A stretch of DNA of 64,000 bases from Azoarcus sp. PA01 (GCA_001274695.2 LARU01000002.1:186001-250000); one strand, 5' to 3'. Counted from the stretch's first letter, positions 9,618-18,962 are shown. Numbers and translations: made by a program. Notes: generated from the letters alone by a model not told the origin.

Positions 9618-10109
9618 ATGAGACACGTCATCTCCCTGCTGATCGAGAACGAATCCGGCGCGCTGTCGCGTGTCTCGGGGCTGTTCTCGGCGCGCGGTTA
9701 CAACATCGAATCGCTGACGGTGGCGCCGACCGAGGACGCCTCGATGTCGCGCATGACCATCGTCACGTCCGGCTCCGACGACATCATCGAGCAGATCACC
9801 AAGCAGCTCAACAAGCTGGTCGAAGTCATCAAGGTCGTCGATATTTCCGAATCGGCGCATATCGAGCGCGAACTGATGATCACGAAAGTCCGCGCAACCG
9901 GCAAGGACCGCGACGAGATGAAGCGCATGGCGGACATCTTCCGCGCCCGCGTCATCGACGTGACCGACACCTCTTACGTGATCGAGCTCACCGGCAGCCA
10001 GTCGAAGCTCGACGCGTTCATCGATGCGATCGATCCGGCGCTGATCCTCGAAATCGTCCGCTCCGGCGTATGCGGCATCGGCCGTGGCGACCGCATCCTG
10101 AAAGTCTGA
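9618..10109 (+). CDS. ilvH: acetolactate synthase, small (regulatory) subunit
   Basis: 163-residue regulatory subunit that binds valine and activates and feedback-controls the IlvB catalytic subunit. The N-terminal ACT domain (about residues 3-75) begins with [30 protein letters not shown], where glycine and asparagine line the valine site in characterised homologues. The C-terminal ALS_ss_C domain covers about 85-160. Start preceded by GAAAGAGA. Lies between ilvB and ilvC on the same strand. Confidence 0.97.
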   Translation: MRHVISLLIENESGALSRVSGLFSARGYNIESLTVAPTEDASMSRMTIVTSGSDDIIEQITKQLNKLVEVIKVVDISESAHIERELMITKVRATGKDRDEMKRMADIFRARVIDVTDTSYVIELTGSQSKLDAFIDAIDPALILEIVRSGVCGIGRGDRILKV

Positions 10110-10206
10110 CTCGAACGAACCCGAACGAACCATTTGCGACCGGTGCGAGCGCCGCTATCATGGCGAGCGCCGGAAGCCACCCCCATCGAAAGCTGAAAGG
10201 AACAAC

Positions 10207-11223
10207 ATGAAAGTCTATTACGACAAGGATGCCGACCTCTCCCTGATCAAGGGCAAGCAGATCACCATCGTCGGCTACGGCTCGCAGGGTCACGCCCATG
10301 CCCAGAACCTGAAGGATTCCGGCTGCAAGGTCACGGTCGGCCTGCGCAAGAGCGGCGCCTCGTGGAAGAAGGCCGAAGCAGCCGGTCTCGACGTCCGGGA
10401 AGTCGCCGAAGCGGTCAGCGATGCCGACATCGTCATGATCCTGCTGCCCGACGAGAACATCCCCGGTGTCTATTACAACGACGTCGAGCCGAACATCAAG
10501 CAGGGCGCGACGCTCGCGTTCGCGCATGGCTTCAACGTGCATTACAACCAGGTCGTGCCGCGCGACGATCTGGACGTCATCATGGTTGCGCCGAAAGGCC
10601 CGGGCCACACCGTGCGTTCGGAATACCTCAAGGGCGGCGGCGTGCCGTCGCTGATCGCGGTGCATCAGGACCGCTCCGGCAAGGCCAAGGACATCGCGCT
10701 GTCGTACGCCGCGGCCAACGGCGGCACCAAGGGCGGCGTCATCGAGACGAACTTCCGCGAAGAAACCGAGACCGATCTCTTCGGCGAACAGGCCGTGCTG
10801 TGCGGCGGCGCCGTCGAGCTCGTGAAAATGGGCTTCGAGACGCTGACCGAAGCCGGCTACGCGCCCGAGATGGCCTACTTCGAGTGCCTGCATGAGCTCA
10901 AGCTGATCGTCGACCTGATGTACGAAGGCGGCATCGCGAACATGAACTACTCGATCTCGAACAACGCCGAGTACGGCGAGTACGTGACCGGCCCGGAAGT
11001 CATCAACGAGCAGTCGCGCGAAGCGATGCGCGCCGCGCTGAAGCGCATCCAGACCGGCGAGTACGCGAAGATGTTCATCCAGGAAGGCCGCACGAACTAT
11101 CCGTCGATGACGGCGCGCCGGCGCCTCAACGCAGCGCATCCGATCGAGCAGGTCGGCGGCCAGCTGCGCGACATGATGCCGTGGATCAAGAAGAACAAGC
11201 TCGTCGATCAGTCAAAAAACTGA
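10207..11223 (+). CDS. ilvC: ketol-acid reductoisomerase (class I, NADP-dependent)
   Basis: Magnesium-dependent isomerisation and NADPH reduction of acetohydroxyacids, second step of Val/Leu/Ile synthesis. 338 residues, the class I short form. The N-terminal Rossmann domain has [17 protein letters not shown] at about residues 18-34. The knotted C-terminal domain has the metal-site stretches [12 protein letters not shown] and [19 protein letters not shown]. The start is preceded by AAAGGAAC. It is the last gene of the ilv operon; a strong terminator follows 16 bp after the stop. Confidence 0.98.
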   Translation: MKVYYDKDADLSLIKGKQITIVGYGSQGHAHAQNLKDSGCKVTVGLRKSGASWKKAEAAGLDVREVAEAVSDADIVMILLPDENIPGVYYNDVEPNIKQGATLAFAHGFNVHYNQVVPRDDLDVIMVAPKGPGHTVRSEYLKGGGVPSLIAVHQDRSGKAKDIALSYAAANGGTKGGVIETNFREETETDLFGEQAVLCGGAVELVKMGFETLTEAGYAPEMAYFECLHELKLIVDLMYEGGIANMNYSISNNAEYGEYVTGPEVINEQSREAMRAALKRIQTGEYAKMFIQEGRTNYPSMTARRRLNAAHPIEQVGGQLRDMMPWIKKNKLVDQSKN

Positions 11224-11239
11224 GCTGTCTCGAACGACG

Positions 11240-11278
11240 GGCCGGGTTCCGCGTCTTGCCGGAACCCGGCCTTTTTTT
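11240..11278 (+). terminator. rho-independent terminator of the ilv operon
   Basis: Perfect 12-bp stem (11240-11251 with 11260-11271), 8-nt loop, followed by seven T residues at 11272-11278. Confidence 0.95.
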
Positions 11279-11292
11279 ATCTCGGGTACATC

Positions 11293-11940
11293 ATGTCAAA
11301 CAATTATCCGCACCCGCTCCTCGCCCGCGAAGGCTGGCCTTTCATCGCGATCGCACTGGCGGTCGCGCTGGTCATCAACGGCGCGGCCGGCTTCGGCTGG
11401 GCACTGCCGTTCTGGCTGCTGTTCATCTTCGTCGTGCAGTTCTTCCGCGATCCGTCGCGGCCGATCCCGCAGGGCGCGAAGGACGTGCTGTCGCCTGCCG
11501 ACGGGCGCATCGTCGCGATCGAGCCGGTACGCGATCCGTATCTCGACCGGGACAGCCTCAAGATCAGCGTGTTCATGAACGTGTTCAACGTGCACTCGAA
11601 TCGCAGCCCGGTCGATGGCGAAGTCGTCGCGCGCTGGTACAACGCCGGGCGTTTCGTCAATGCCGCGCTCGACAAGGCGTCGGTGGAGAACGAACGCAAT
11701 GCGCTGCACCTGCGCACGCGGGACGGGCACAACGTCACGTGCGTACAGGTCGCTGGCCTGATCGCCCGGCGCATTCTGTGTTACGTCGAAGCGGGAGCGT
11801 CGCTTGCCCGTGGACAGCGCTACGGCTTCATCCGTTTCGGCTCGCGCGTCGATGTCTATCTGCCTCCGGGCAGCCGCGCGCGCGTGACGATCGGCGACAA
11901 GGTTTCGGCGTCGAGCACGATCCTGGCCGAGCTGCCCTGA
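11293..11940 (+). CDS. psd: phosphatidylserine decarboxylase proenzyme
   Basis: Makes phosphatidylethanolamine from phosphatidylserine at the inner membrane; the pyruvoyl cofactor is made by self-cleavage. 215 residues, the short form of the family. Two hydrophobic helices lie at about 17-50, followed by DGRIVAIE and [16 protein letters not shown]. The processing site is Gly183-Ser184 in [13 protein letters not shown], so Ser184 would become the pyruvoyl group of the small alpha chain. It is followed after 83 bp by pssA, which makes its substrate. The ilv terminator separates it from ilvC. Confidence 0.95.
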   Translation: MSNNYPHPLLAREGWPFIAIALAVALVINGAAGFGWALPFWLLFIFVVQFFRDPSRPIPQGAKDVLSPADGRIVAIEPVRDPYLDRDSLKISVFMNVFNVHSNRSPVDGEVVARWYNAGRFVNAALDKASVENERNALHLRTRDGHNVTCVQVAGLIARRILCYVEAGASLARGQRYGFIRFGSRVDVYLPPGSRARVTIGDKVSASSTILAELP

Positions 11941-12023
11941 TTGCGCGGGGCATGTCATGACATTCCGGGGCTGCGCTAGAATCGCCATTCGGCATCCCGG
12001 CCCATAGCGGAACACGCCTCCTC

Positions 12024-12797
12024 ATGCCCATGATCTCCCCCGAGAAACGCCGGCGCGGCATCTACATCCTGCCGAACCTTTTCACGACCGCGGCACTGTT
12101 CGCGGGTTTCTACGCGATCGTGCAGGCGATGAACCTGCGTTTCGAACATGCGGCGGTGGCGATCTTCGTCGCGATGGTCCTCGACGGCCTCGACGGCCGC
12201 GTCGCGCGCCTGACCCACACGCAGAGCGAATTCGGCGCGGAATACGATTCGCTTTCCGACATGGTGTCGTTCGGCGCGGCCCCGGCGCTGGTGATGTACG
12301 AGTGGGCGCTCAAGGATATGGGGAAACTCGGCTGGATCGCGGCGTTCATTTATTGTGCCGGCGCGGCGCTGCGACTGGCCCGCTTCAACACCAACATCGA
12401 CGTCATCGACAAACGCTACTTCCAGGGGCTGCCCAGTCCTGCCGCCGCCGCGTTGATCGCAGGGCTGGTGTGGGTCGTCATCGACAACGGCCTGACGGGC
12501 GAAGACGTGCGCTGGTTCGCCGCGGCGCTGACCATCTTCAGCGGTCTGTCGATGGTCAGCAACGTGCTGTTCTGGAGCGGCAAGAGCATCAACCTGCGCA
12601 AGAGCGTGCCGTTCATCGTCGTCATCGCGCTGGTGCTGGCCTTCGCACTGGTATCGAGCTACCCGCCGGGGGTACTGTTCGCGCTATTTCTGGGCTATGC
12701 CGTCTCCGGCTACGTGGTCTACATCTGGCGCTTCATGCAGCGACGGCGCACGCAAGAGGCGGCGGTCGGACCGCGAGACGACGAACCGGCACCCTGA
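12024..12797 (+). CDS. pssA: CDP-diacylglycerol--serine O-phosphatidyltransferase
   Basis: Integral membrane enzyme that makes phosphatidylserine from CDP-diacylglycerol and L-serine, directly upstream of Psd in phosphatidylethanolamine synthesis. 257 residues with several hydrophobic helices. The CDP-alcohol phosphatidyltransferase motif DGxxAR-x8-Gx3Dx3D is complete in LDGRVARLTHTQSEFGAEYD plus SLSD (about residues 55-80). The N-terminal RRRGIYILPNLFTTAALFAGF is typical of the type II family. Confidence 0.95.
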   Translation: MPMISPEKRRRGIYILPNLFTTAALFAGFYAIVQAMNLRFEHAAVAIFVAMVLDGLDGRVARLTHTQSEFGAEYDSLSDMVSFGAAPALVMYEWALKDMGKLGWIAAFIYCAGAALRLARFNTNIDVIDKRYFQGLPSPAAAALIAGLVWVVIDNGLTGEDVRWFAAALTIFSGLSMVSNVLFWSGKSINLRKSVPFIVVIALVLAFALVSSYPPGVLFALFLGYAVSGYVVYIWRFMQRRRTQEAAVGPRDDEPAP

Positions 12798-12917
12798 CCC
12801 GGTCCGCAAGAGGCGCGCAGCGCAAGGCCGGGAGGCACGGCTGCGCGAGGCTCCCGGAGCGGCGAGTTCTGTGCGGAACTCCACCGCCCGCGAGGATTCG
12901 CCTGCGGAGGCCGCTCT

Positions 12918-13850
12918 TCAGGCGCGCAGCTCCGCCGTCAGGCGCTTCAGGTCGAGCGTGCGCGCACGCTGCGCGATTTCCGGCGCGTAACGGTCCTGCA
13001 GCCCGCGCGCGCTGTCGGTGAGTTGCGCGAAACTCGTCTTCAGCGCCGCCGCGTCGAGCTTGCGGCCGTCCGCGTAATAGCGCTTCGCGACATGCCCGAG
13101 CGCATAGGTCGTCGCGAACGAGAACGCCGAACCCGTCGCCTCGCTGCCGATCGTCCGGCCCGTGCCGCCGAGCATCTTGCCGAGCAGTCCGCCGACGAGC
13201 TTGCGGCCGAACTGCTCGACGTACTGCGACGTCAGGCCGACGCCGACGGTCGCGAGAAAATCGGTGATGTGCCGCCGGTCCAGTTCGAAGCCGTGCGCCT
13301 TGCCGACGCGATACACGAGCCGCGTCTGCAGCGGGATGATCGCCATCGACGCCAGCGACTCGGGCAGCAGTTCCAGCGCGCCGTTCAGGATCGCGGCGTT
13401 GAGGATCATCTTGTCGAGTTCGGCCTGGTCGGGTCCGGCGGCGACGGGTATTTCGGGGATCGCCTTGTCGACCGGCGCTTCGGCCAGCGCATCGGCGTCG
13501 CGCACGATCGCCGCCGACGAGGCGGGCGCGAGTCCGAGCACACCGCTGAGCCGGTCGAGAAAAGCCGTCTCGCCGGCGTCATGCACGCCGTCCGCATCAC
13601 ACACGCCGACCGCCATCTCGAATGCGAGCTGGCGCAGCTCCGGACTGCCGAGCGCTTCGACCGCCTGCTCGAGGCTGATGCGCTTGAGCAGCACGTCCTG
13701 ATACAGCGGCATGAAGTCGATGCCGGCTTGCGCCGACAGCGACTCGGCGACGCGGCGCACGTGCTCGCGCTCGCGCGGGTCCTGGTGCCCGTCGGCGAAC
13801 GCCGCCATGAGGCAGATCGTGATCAGGGAGCGGGTCTGTTCGGGATTCAT
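12918..13850 (-). CDS. TerB-like / DUF697 domain protein
   Basis: 310 residues. The N-terminal helical part (about 5-100) resembles the TerB/DjlA-N fold: MAAFADGHQDPREREHVRRVAE and a second similar unit CDADGVHDAGETAFLDRLSG, each with an acidic loop. The C-terminal part (about 148-265) resembles DUF697, as in YcjF and some GTPase-linked membrane proteins: RLVYRVGKAHGFELDRRHITDFLATVGVG, then a glycine-rich weakly hydrophobic stretch. This suggests an envelope-associated protein of unknown role. It stands alone, convergent with pssA. A palindromic element lies about 55 bp upstream of its start. Confidence 0.7.
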   Translation of the reverse strand: MNPEQTRSLITICLMAAFADGHQDPREREHVRRVAESLSAQAGIDFMPLYQDVLLKRISLEQAVEALGSPELRQLAFEMAVGVCDADGVHDAGETAFLDRLSGVLGLAPASSAAIVRDADALAEAPVDKAIPEIPVAAGPDQAELDKMILNAAILNGALELLPESLASMAIIPLQTRLVYRVGKAHGFELDRRHITDFLATVGVGLTSQYVEQFGRKLVGGLLGKMLGGTGRTIGSEATGSAFSFATTYALGHVAKRYYADGRKLDAAALKTSFAQLTDSARGLQDRYAPEIAQRARTLDLKRLTAELRA

Positions 13851-13905
13851 CGATATCTCTCACGGTAGGTTGGAAAATACAAAGGTCGCGCATCGCGGCG
13901 AACCC

Positions 13906-14022
13906 TAAGGAAGCGCTGATTAAATCAAAACCGTTCGGGCTGAGCCTGTCAAAGCCCTTGTTGTTGCAGGGAATGCCCTTCGACAAGCTCAGGGCGAACG
14001 GAATAAATCAGCGCTTCCCTAA
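13906..14022. repeat. 117-bp palindromic (MITE/REP-like) element
   Basis: Terminal inverted repeats of about 16 bp (TAAGGAAGCGCTGATT at 13906-13921, its near-complement at 14006-14022) flank a second, inner imperfect inverted repeat. The inner arms are 13931-13957 (CCGTTCGGGCTGAGCCTGTC...) and 13976-14001 (...GACAAGCTCAGGGCGAACGG). The inner arm resembles a dispersed repeat found in many GC-rich proteobacterial genomes. It has no coding capacity. Its right end overlaps the TAG stop of the histidine kinase gene at 14019-14021. Confidence 0.75.
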
Positions 14023-15398
14023 ACGGCCGGCAGCGTCAGCTCGACACGCAGGCCACCGGCCGGCGCGGCATCCAGCCGCACGTCGCCGCCGTAGAGCTGT
14101 GCGAGGTCACGCACGATCGCCAACCCGAGCCCCGACCCGGGCGTGCGTTCATCGGCGCGCACCCCGCGACCGAACACGGCTTCGCGTTCCGGCGCTGCGA
14201 GCCCGGGGCCGTCGTCGTCGACGACGATCACGAGCTGGCTGCGCTCGACGGCGATGCGGACCTCGACACGGTGCCGCGCCCATTTGCACGCGTTGTCGAC
14301 GAGGTTTCCGAGCATTTCCTGGAAATCCTGCTCTTCGCCGCGAAAAGCGGGTTCGCCGGCGCAGGCTTCGATCGCAATCTCGAGGTCACGTTCCGCATGC
14401 ACGCGCTTCATCACCCGTAGCAGCGATTCGACCAGCGGAAGGACCGCCGTGCGCATCCCCGGCACTTGCACCGCGGCGGCGGCGCGCGCACGCGCCAGAT
14501 GGTAGTCGACCTGCCGCTGCGCGGTCGCGACCTGCTCGGCGACGAGACGTGCGAGCGGGCCGTCCTCGCGCGCCGCGGCGTTGCCGAGCACCGCCAGCGG
14601 CGTCTTGACGGCGTGGGCGAGATTGCCCGCCTGGGTCCGCGCGCGGGTAACCACTTCGGCGTCGTGCTGCAGCAGCGCGTTGAGTTCGTCGACGAGCGGC
14701 TGCACTTCGTTCGGATAGGCGCCGTTCAGACGCCGCGTGCGTCCGTCACGCACTTCGCCGAGCGCACTGCGCAGCCGGCGCAGCGGCGCGAGTCCGACCG
14801 ATACCTGGAGCACCACCGCGGCGACGAGACCGGCCGCCAGCACGCCGAGCGCGATCGCAAGCAGGCCGACGAACTCGCGCACCGGATCGGTCATGCCGCG
14901 CTCGTCCGCGGCGACGCTCAGGCGCAGCGACTCGTCGGGGAAAGCGGCCGGGCGGACCACGCGCTCCATCATCACGGCCTGGGCGCGGTCCGGTCCGGCG
15001 ATGCGGTGGACATGGAGTTCACCGTCGGCCGGACTGTCGGGTGGCACGCGCAGCGTCGTGTCCCACAATGAGCGCGAACGCAGCACCGCCGGCTGCCCCC
15101 CGTTCGCAGCGCGGTCGATCTGCCAGTAGAGTCCCGAATACGGCTTCTGCAGCCGCGGGTCGCTCAGTTCGGCGCGCAACCGCGGTGTGCCGTCGACGGC
15201 GAAATCGAGATTCGCGGTGAGCTGGTCGAGATGGATGCGCAGTTCGGCTTCGAATCGCTCCGTGACGTGGCGCCGGAAAAGATCGGCGAGAACGAACCCG
15301 GTCAGCGTCAGCGTCCCGAGAATCCACACCAGGCTGCCGGCGAGCAGCCGCACGCGCAGCGATCCGGGCGGTGCGCCGAACAGGTTCACGTCGGGCAA
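14019..15398 (-). CDS. two-component sensor histidine kinase (PhoQ-like)
   Basis: 459 residues. Membrane helix at about 16-42, periplasmic sensor 43-175, second helix about 178-200, HAMP linker 200-250. Phospho-acceptor His262 lies in NLAHAVKTPLAVL, followed by an ATP-binding HATPase_c domain with NLVDNACKWA, DDDGPGL and GSGLGLAIV. The start overlaps the response-regulator gene by 13 bp. The PepSY-regulator-kinase operon is divergent from the SHP cytochrome operon. The signal is unknown; sensing of divalent cations or redox state is only a guess from the PhoQ-like layout. Confidence 0.92.
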   Translation of the reverse strand: MPDVNLFGAPPGSLRVRLLAGSLVWILGTLTLTGFVLADLFRRHVTERFEAELRIHLDQLTANLDFAVDGTPRLRAELSDPRLQKPYSGLYWQIDRAANGGQPAVLRSRSLWDTTLRVPPDSPADGELHVHRIAGPDRAQAVMMERVVRPAAFPDESLRLSVAADERGMTDPVREFVGLLAIALGVLAAGLVAAVVLQVSVGLAPLRRLRSALGEVRDGRTRRLNGAYPNEVQPLVDELNALLQHDAEVVTRARTQAGNLAHAVKTPLAVLGNAAAREDGPLARLVAEQVATAQRQVDYHLARARAAAAVQVPGMRTAVLPLVESLLRVMKRVHAERDLEIAIEACAGEPAFRGEEQDFQEMLGNLVDNACKWARHRVEVRIAVERSQLVIVVDDDGPGLAAPEREAVFGRGVRADERTPGSGLGLAIVRDLAQLYGGDVRLDAAPAGGLRVELTLPAV

Positions 15399-16048
15399 GC
15401 CATGCGGTAGCCGAGGCCTCTGACTGTTTCGATCATCCCGGGCGGAAGCTTCTTGCGCAGGCGGCCGATGAAGACTTCGATGGTATTCGAATCGCGGTCG
15501 AAATCCTGGGCGTAGATGTGCTCGGTGAGATCACTGCGCGACACGATTTCACCCTGGTGGTGCATCAGGTAATCGAGCACGCGCAGCTCGTGGCTGGTCA
15601 GGTTCACGGCATCGCCATTCACGCTGACGCGCCCGGCACGCGTATCGAGCAGTACCGGACCGCACGCGAGCTCGGCGCTGGCGTGGCCGCCGGCGCGCCG
15701 GATCAGCGCCCGCAGGCGCGCGAGAAGCTCTTCCATGTGGAACGGCTTGGTGAGGTAATCATCGGCGCCGGCATCGATCCCGGCGACTTTTTCATGCCAG
15801 TTGTCGCGTGCGGTGAGGATCAGCACCGGCATCGTGCGTCCGGCCGCGCGCCATTTCTTCAGCACCGTGATCCCGTCCATCAGCGGCAGGCCGAGATCGA
15901 GCACCACCACGTCGAGCGCTTCGACGTCGCCGATGAAGTGGGCGTCCCGCCCGTTGTCGGCATGGTCGACCGCGTAGCCGGCAGTCGTGAGCGCTTCGAC
16001 GAGCTGTGCGGCAAGCGTCGGTTCGTCTTCGACGACCAGGACATGCAT
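15386..16048 (-). CDS. OmpR/PhoP-family response regulator
   Basis: 220 residues. The receiver domain has acidic residues EDE at 7-9, phospho-acceptor Asp51 in VVLDLGLPLMDG, and the conserved Thr and Lys in LTARD and YLTKPF. The C-terminal winged helix covers about 125-218, with LTSHELRVLDYLMHH and TIEVFIGRLRKKL. Its start overlaps the PepSY gene stop by one base and its end overlaps the kinase start, so all three are translationally coupled. Likely targets are its own operon and the divergent cytochrome operon (inference from position). Confidence 0.93.
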   Translation of the reverse strand: MHVLVVEDEPTLAAQLVEALTTAGYAVDHADNGRDAHFIGDVEALDVVVLDLGLPLMDGITVLKKWRAAGRTMPVLILTARDNWHEKVAGIDAGADDYLTKPFHMEELLARLRALIRRAGGHASAELACGPVLLDTRAGRVSVNGDAVNLTSHELRVLDYLMHHQGEIVSRSDLTEHIYAQDFDRDSNTIEVFIGRLRKKLPPGMIETVRGLGYRMACPT

Positions 16049-16383
16049 CAGCGCCTCCCTCCTGTTCCCGGTGCACGTTCGCGATCCCGCAGCACGACCC
16101 CGTCGCGCGCGTCGATCTCCAGTTTGACGAGCGCGCCGCCCGCTTTCAGCACCTTGATTTCGTATATCCAGCGCCCCTTTTCCTGCTCGAGCTCGACTTC
16201 GATGACCTGCCCCGGGTGATCGCGCTCGACGTTGTCGAGTATGCGTTGCAGCGGCATCACTTCCCCCCGCTCAACGGCGCGGCGGGCGCGATCGTGGTCG
16301 TGCTCGTCATCAGCGAGAAGAGCGGACGGTCCCAACGCAACGACCGACGACACGATGACGGCAATGAGGGAAACGAAGCGCAC
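16048..16383 (-). CDS. exported PepSY-domain protein
   Basis: 111 residues: signal peptide (residues 1-24, ending ALLADD), then a PepSY-like domain (about 35-100) with the alternating strand pattern ILDNVERDHPGQVIEVELEQEKGRWIYEIKVL. Such small periplasmic proteins often sit beside PhoPQ-like two-component genes and are thought to modulate or report envelope conditions. First gene of the leftward operon, about 190 bp from the divergent SHP gene. Confidence 0.85.
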   Translation of the reverse strand: MRFVSLIAVIVSSVVALGPSALLADDEHDHDRARRAVERGEVMPLQRILDNVERDHPGQVIEVELEQEKGRWIYEIKVLKAGGALVKLEIDARDGVVLRDRERAPGTGGRR

Positions 16384-16576
16384 GAGTGACTCCCGGTTGT
16401 GGCGATCTGCGAATGTTCCGGCAGCCCGTTTTTAGCAGCCTCGCCATGAACGCACCATGAACGGCCGCTTCAGCTTGGGTTCAGGCACGCCGCTCCACAC
16501 TCCAGTCACGCTTTGCAATCGCCGTCACCCACCGTCCCGGCCGGAACCGCAGTGCCGCCACGACAAGGATGAAAAC

Positions 16577-16993
16577 ATGCCTCCCACACGCTATGCAATC
16601 GGTTTCCTATGCGCGTTCGGCCTCGCGTCGACAGCAATCGGCGGGCCGCGGGAAACCCTGATCGATCGCTACGCCGCGGCAGCAAAGGCCGCCGACCCGG
16701 ATTTCGCCGGGTTTTCGGCCGCTCGCGGCGAAACCCTGCACCGCACGCAACACAACACGGGCAAGGCCGACACGCCAGCCTGCACGTCCTGCCACGGTAA
16801 CGACGCCCGCAGCGCCGGTCGCACCCGCACGCGAAAGCCGATCGAGCCGATGGCGCTGTCGGTTTCGCCGGAGCGCTACAAGGACGCCACGAAAGTCGAA
16901 AAGTGGTTCAAACGCAACTGCGACGAAGTGCTGGGTCGCGAATGCACCCCGCTCGAAAAGGGGGACTGGCTGGCCTACATGATGAACCGCTGA
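16577..16993 (+). CDS. shp: SHP-type oxygen-binding monoheme cytochrome c (DUF1924)
   Basis: 138 residues with an N-terminal signal peptide (to about residue 22), so periplasmic. The single heme site CTSCH is at 69-73. From memory it matches sphaeroides heme protein (SHP) along its length: RGETLHRTQ, NTGKADTPACTSCHG, ATKVEKWFKRNCDEVLGRECTP. Asn114 in KRNC corresponds to the unusual asparagine heme ligand of SHP that swings away to bind oxygen. Cys115 and Cys123 match its disulfide. Start at 16577 follows AAGGA. First gene of an shp-dhc-flavocytochrome b operon; physiological role unsettled. Confidence 0.85.
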   Translation: MPPTRYAIGFLCAFGLASTAIGGPRETLIDRYAAAAKAADPDFAGFSAARGETLHRTQHNTGKADTPACTSCHGNDARSAGRTRTRKPIEPMALSVSPERYKDATKVEKWFKRNCDEVLGRECTPLEKGDWLAYMMNR

Positions 16994-17056
16994 TCGCCCT
17001 TCCCCACCCTTCCCCGCCCGTCCGAATCGTTTTGCCTTCCGGAAAAGGAGAATCGC

Positions 17057-17551
17057 ATGGACACATCCGTACGTTCGGTCGTCGCCAGCCTGCTCGTCGT
17101 CGGCCTGACCGCCACAGTGCTGACCAGGGCTCGCGCCGGCGGCGACGATTATTTCCCGCCCGTCACGGACAAATCCACGGTCGACGAATGCGGCAGCTGT
17201 CATATGGCGTTTCCGCCGGCGATGCTGCCCGCCGCATCCTGGCGACGCATGATGGTCGAGCTCGACGATCATTTCGGCGACAACGCCAGCCTCGACCCCG
17301 AGACCGCCGCGCATGTCACCCGCTATCTCGTCGACAACGCCGCCGACAGCGGCGGCCGACGCTACGGACGCAAGCTGATGAAAGGCGTGGCAGCCGGGGC
17401 TTCGCCGCAGCGCATCACCGAACTGCCGAAATGGGTCCGCGAACATGACGAGGTGTCGCGCAGTGAGTGGCAACACAAGGACGTCGGCTCGAAGGCCAAC
17501 TGTCCCGCGTGCCACGTGGATGCCAACGACGGCTATTTCGAGGACGACTGA
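17057..17551 (+). CDS. diheme cytochrome c (DHC type)
   Basis: 164-residue periplasmic protein with signal peptide (to about residue 27) and two heme-binding sites, CGSCH at 45-49 and CPACH at 149-153. The region between them, AASWRRMMVELDDHFGDNASL and ITELPKWVREHDEVS, is typical of the DHC family, whose Rhodobacter member gives electrons to SHP. Start preceded by AAAAGGAG. It sits between shp and a membrane flavocytochrome gene, matching the known shp-dhc-cyt b arrangement. Confidence 0.88.
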   Translation: MDTSVRSVVASLLVVGLTATVLTRARAGGDDYFPPVTDKSTVDECGSCHMAFPPAMLPAASWRRMMVELDDHFGDNASLDPETAAHVTRYLVDNAADSGGRRYGRKLMKGVAAGASPQRITELPKWVREHDEVSRSEWQHKDVGSKANCPACHVDANDGYFEDD

Positions 17552-17596
17552 CGAATGATGCAGGCCCCTTTTCCGACCTTGAATCCGGACACGACC

Positions 17597-18916
17597 ATGA
17601 AGACCCTAATCGCCAGCTTCCTCGCGCTCGTGACCGTCGCCTGGGCAATCACTTCGTCATCGAGCCCCGCCGACGGCGTGTCCCTGCCTTGGGCGGTGCG
17701 GCAGGAAGCGCTGTATCTAACCGGGCTGTGGGCGTTCTCGCTGATGTCGCTGGCGATCGTGCTGGCGACGCGGCCGGCGTGGCTCGAGCGGCCGCTGGGC
17801 GGCATGGACCGGATCTACCGCGTGCATAAAGGGGCAGGTATTCTCGCGATCAGCTTCGCGGCGCTGCACTGGCTCGTCGAGATGTCCGACGATCTCATCA
17901 AGTCTGTCGTCGGCCGCGAAGGGCGGTTGCCGAAAGAACACGAAAGCGGCTTTCTCGAAGTCATGCGCGACGTTGCCGAGGATTTCGGCGAATGGGCGAT
18001 CTACGCGCTGATCGCGATGCTCGTGCTGACGCTGTGGAAGCGCCTGCCGTACCGGCTGTGGCGCCACGTGCACCATGCGATGCCGGTGCTGTACGGCATG
18101 CTCGCGATCCACGCCGCGTTCCTCGCGCCGCTCGACTACTGGACGGGCGCGATCGGTGCGCTGCTCGCGCTGTTCATCGCCGCCGGCACCGTTTCGGGCC
18201 TGCGCTCGCTGTCCGGACGCATCGGGCGGGCGCGCCAGGTCGGCGGTCGCATCGAGTCGGTGCGGGAACAGGCCTCCGGTCTGACGGAGGTCGTCTGCCG
18301 CCTCGAGGACGGCTGGCGCGGTCATCGCCCCGGGCAGTTCGCGTTCGTCACGTTCGATCGCATCGAAGGCGCCCACCCCTTCACGATCGCGTGCGCCGAC
18401 CGTGGCGACCGCCGCATCGCTTTCCAGATCAAGGGTCTGGGCGACTATACGCAAGGCCTCGCGGCGCGGCTTTCTGCCGGCCAGCCGGTAACGATCGAAG
18501 GCCCGTACGGCCGCTTCGACTATCGCCGCGGTACGCGCAAGTCGGAACAGGTTTGGATCGCCGGCGGCATCGGCGTCACGCCTTTCCTGGCGTGGCTCGA
18601 GTCGCTGCAGGAAGCGCTGGCGCAAGCTCCGGTCGCAGACTTCTACTACTGCACGCGCCAGCGCGACGACGATCCGTTCGTGGCGCGCCTCGAGTCGCTG
18701 TGCGCCGCGCTGCCGACAATCCGCCTGCATGTCGTCAGCACCGACCGCGACCGGCCGCTGACCGCCGAAGCGCTGCACGCCCGCCACGCCGGCCCGCGCC
18801 AGCCGGAAATCTGGTTCTGCGGGCCGCCGGCTTTTGCCCAGGCGCTGCGCAGCGGACTGCGTCGTTTGGGCATGAGGCGCGTGCGGTTTCACCAGGAGGC
18901 GTTCGAAATGCGCTGA
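17597..18916 (+). CDS. ferric-reductase-like membrane flavocytochrome b
   Basis: 439 residues from the chosen ATG at 17597 (an in-frame ATG at 17555 adds 14 residues). N-terminal half: six or so membrane helices with paired histidines, YRVHKGAGILAISFAALHWLVEM and HVHHAMPVLYGMLAIH, the heme b ligand pattern of ferric-reductase-like proteins. C-terminal half (about 205-439): FAD-binding barrel (RPGQFAFVTF, HPFTIAC) and NAD(P)-binding domain (WIAGGIGVTPFLAWLE, FCGPPAF). Predicted to move electrons from NAD(P)H across the inner membrane to the diheme cytochrome and SHP. Third gene of the operon. Confidence 0.88.
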   Translation: MKTLIASFLALVTVAWAITSSSSPADGVSLPWAVRQEALYLTGLWAFSLMSLAIVLATRPAWLERPLGGMDRIYRVHKGAGILAISFAALHWLVEMSDDLIKSVVGREGRLPKEHESGFLEVMRDVAEDFGEWAIYALIAMLVLTLWKRLPYRLWRHVHHAMPVLYGMLAIHAAFLAPLDYWTGAIGALLALFIAAGTVSGLRSLSGRIGRARQVGGRIESVREQASGLTEVVCRLEDGWRGHRPGQFAFVTFDRIEGAHPFTIACADRGDRRIAFQIKGLGDYTQGLAARLSAGQPVTIEGPYGRFDYRRGTRKSEQVWIAGGIGVTPFLAWLESLQEALAQAPVADFYYCTRQRDDDPFVARLESLCAALPTIRLHVVSTDRDRPLTAEALHARHAGPRQPEIWFCGPPAFAQALRSGLRRLGMRRVRFHQEAFEMR

Positions 18917-18962
18917 CGGCGCTCGCAATCGCGAGGATCGACAAAAACAATCGGCCTCGCGC

